Part shown: positions 15,561 through 16,186 of the stretch, piece by piece
Layout of the letters: each line of letters begins with the position of its first letter
Numbering within the stretch: the stretch's first letter is position 1
Assembly (NCBI GenBank): GCA_964407285.1
Contig: CAYOVG010000141.1
Coordinates: 1 to 16,186, forward strand
Length of the DNA: 16,186 bases
Reading direction: 5' to 3'
DNA from: CAYOVG01 sp964407285
Lineage (GTDB): Bacteria > Desulfobacterota > Syntrophobacteria > Syntrophobacterales > Syntrophobacteraceae
Position numbers and translations under genes: made by a program
The notes under the pieces: model-generated
What the model was told of the DNA's origin: nothing
Seen by the model: only the letters and a program-made list of their open reading frames with translations
The model's database searches: none

Positions 15561-15679
15561 ACACTCTCCTCCTTTTTGCGATTGATCATCAACTCAGCAC
15601 GATTCTGCAAATCCAAATATATGCCTCTTTCCTCCGGATGTACTATCAAATCAAGCTGCCCGAACACGCACCTGCTCAC
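15557..15679 (-). CDS. Possible small upstream ORF coupled to the 99-residue gene
   Basis: A 40-codon minus-strand frame can start at the GTG at 15679 and stops at 15557-15559, so its TGA overlaps the ATG of the next gene (ATGA). The product would contain QLDLIVHPEERGIYLDLQNR and end in RKKEESV; the tail is simply the ribosome site of the next gene read as codons. There is no clear ribosome site before the GTG, and a random open stretch of this length is not rare. I list it as a weak candidate for a leader or small protein. Confidence 0.2.
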   Translation of the reverse strand: MSRCVFGQLDLIVHPEERGIYLDLQNRAELMINRKKEESV

Positions 15680-15736
15680 GCACTCGATAGATACATTATC
15701 TGCTATCCCTTAGCACGCCACCTGGAAGATTGCAAG

Positions 15737-15748
15737 CGGAAATTTCCG
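15737..15748. promoter_or_regulatory. 12-bp perfect palindrome, possible operator
   Basis: CGGAAATTTCCG is a perfect dyad about 180 bases upstream of the 99-residue gene, next to the TTGCAA of a possible promoter. This fits an operator, but no regulator gene is adjacent and no second copy was seen. Confidence 0.3.
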
Positions 15749-15790
15749 TTAGTAAATTTTAGGGTTGGATCGTGCCATTCGCCTTGAAAA

Positions 15791-15820
15791 CCGAACGGCG
15801 TGCCGGGAACCAACGTTCGG
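15791..15820. repeat. 7-bp inverted repeat downstream of tRNA-His
   Basis: CCGAACG (15791-15797) and CGTTCGG (15814-15820) can form a stem around a 16-base loop. It could be a transcript end or processing signal for the tRNA unit on the minus strand, but no T-run accompanies it. Confidence 0.3.
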
Positions 15821-15938
15821 AACGGAGCACGGCGCATCCCGCGTATTTTTGATATTTAAGGAAAAATGCTCATGCAGGTTGGAAACGGGGTTGGAGTCGA
15901 ACTCGCGTACTTTCGTGTGAAACCAGGAGTTTTTGAGG

Positions 15939-16013
15939 GGTGAGTGATCGGACTTGAACCGACAGCCTCTGGGGCCACAACCCAGTGCTCTAACCAATTG
16001 AGCTACACCCACC
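15939..16013 (-). tRNA. tRNA-His (anticodon GTG)
   Basis: The full cloverleaf can be drawn. The acceptor GTGGGTG pairs with CACTCAC (one G-T), the D arm is GCTC..GAGC, the anticodon stem is CTGGG/CCCAG with loop TTGTGGC (anticodon GTG), and the T arm is GTCGG-TTCAAGT-CCGAT. The extra G at -1 (16013) and C73 form the histidine identity pair. CCA is not encoded: the bases after C73 read CCT. It lies 117 bases downstream of tRNA-Trp on the same strand. Confidence 0.96.
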
Positions 16014-16130
16014 ATATGCAAGAGATGAACATCCCGCGATGCGTACCCGCATAGCCGGAAAGAAGTAACACGACCGGCGTCAAAAATCAAGCAAAAAACG
16101 CCCGACCCCGACAAACCACCGCCTGACGCC

Positions 16131-16186
16131 TGGCAGGCCAGGAGGGATTCGAACCCCCATCCCCCGGATTTGGAGTCCGGTGCTCT
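16131..16186 (-). tRNA. tRNA-Trp (anticodon CCA), 5' part outside window
   Basis: The 3' part of a tRNA runs off the right edge. The anticodon stem-loop CCGGA-CTCCAAA-TCCGG gives anticodon CCA, the T arm GGGGG-TTCGAAT-CCCTC is good, and the 3' acceptor strand CTGGCCT is followed by discriminator G and an encoded CCA (16131-16133). In many bacteria tRNA-Trp precedes secE-nusG, but here tRNA-His follows it. Confidence 0.92.

Larger units (their letters stand above)
15561..15938. other. Gap between tRNA-His and the small membrane-protein gene
   Basis: Apart from the weak 40-codon frame (15557-15679), these 378 bases show no gene. They should hold the promoter of the small membrane-protein gene; TTGCAA followed 17 bases later by TAAGGG on the minus strand (about 15705-15733) is a possible but imperfect site. 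A 12-bp palindrome is at 15737-15748, and an inverted repeat CCGAACG/CGTTCGG at 15791-15797 and 15814-15820. No clear tRNA terminator was seen. Confidence 0.55.

Noticed and set aside
15183..15713. A 176-codon plus-strand frame after polA
   Set aside because: It overlaps the polA end, reads straight through the bidirectional terminator and lies antisense to the well-supported 99-residue gene.
15880..15925. tRNA T-arm-like sequence (GAGTTCGACTCC on minus) downstream of tRNA-His
   Set aside because: The T-loop consensus is there, but the flanking 5-base stem does not pair and no anticodon arm is found, so it is not a tRNA; at most a chance match or old remnant.
15749..16114. A 121-codon minus-strand frame over tRNA-His
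   Set aside because: It contains a whole tRNA gene; the frame is incidental.

Overview
The window looks like bacterial chromosome with a fairly GC-rich background: one 60-base stretch inside polA, counted by hand, is 42/60 G+C. Large multi-domain sensor kinases, a sigma-54 activator, a TRAP transporter and intergenic runs of degenerate repeats suggest a deltaproteobacterial lineage (Desulfobacterota, perhaps Syntrophobacteria-like). That placement is inference; no rRNA gene is present.

Layout. 1-437 is the 3' end of a TRAP transporter large permease. 438-855 is a gene-free gap with degenerate repeats and a six-copy 8-bp tandem array. 856-2643 (minus) is a membrane sensor histidine kinase with a periplasmic Cache-like domain. 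2644-3914 is a long gap holding a second copy of the same degenerate repeat, an inverted repeat and a 50-codon gene remnant; from about 3570 onward the DNA turns strongly AT-rich. 3915-5543 (minus) is an oligopeptide-type solute-binding protein whose 3' half lies in that AT-rich DNA. It overlaps by 68 bases the end of a sigma-54-type AAA+ activator (5476-6621, minus). Divergent from this pair are a 1206-residue multi-PAS sensor kinase (6850-10470) and an overlapping receiver-histidine-kinase protein (10457-11587). Next come a TtcA-like tRNA thiolation enzyme (11698-12507) and DNA polymerase I (12476-15193), overlapping by 32 bases. A bidirectional terminator separates polA from a convergent small membrane/coiled-coil protein (15261-15560). 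tRNA-His and the 3' part of tRNA-Trp (both minus) close the window.

How the genes may work together. The centre (3915-11587) reads as one signalling locus. A membrane kinase with Cache and PAS inputs is translationally coupled to a receiver-kinase protein that lacks a DNA-binding output. The divergent operon makes an AAA+ activator with no receiver domain and a solute-binding protein with no permease genes beside it. The divergent layout suggests shared control, but nothing in the sequence proves phosphotransfer to the activator. ttcA-polA is a housekeeping unit. The most notable points are the unusual C-terminal domain and GAFSGA loop of the activator, the compositional mosaic across the solute-binding gene, and a Glu in place of the expected Asp in the proofreading site of PolA.
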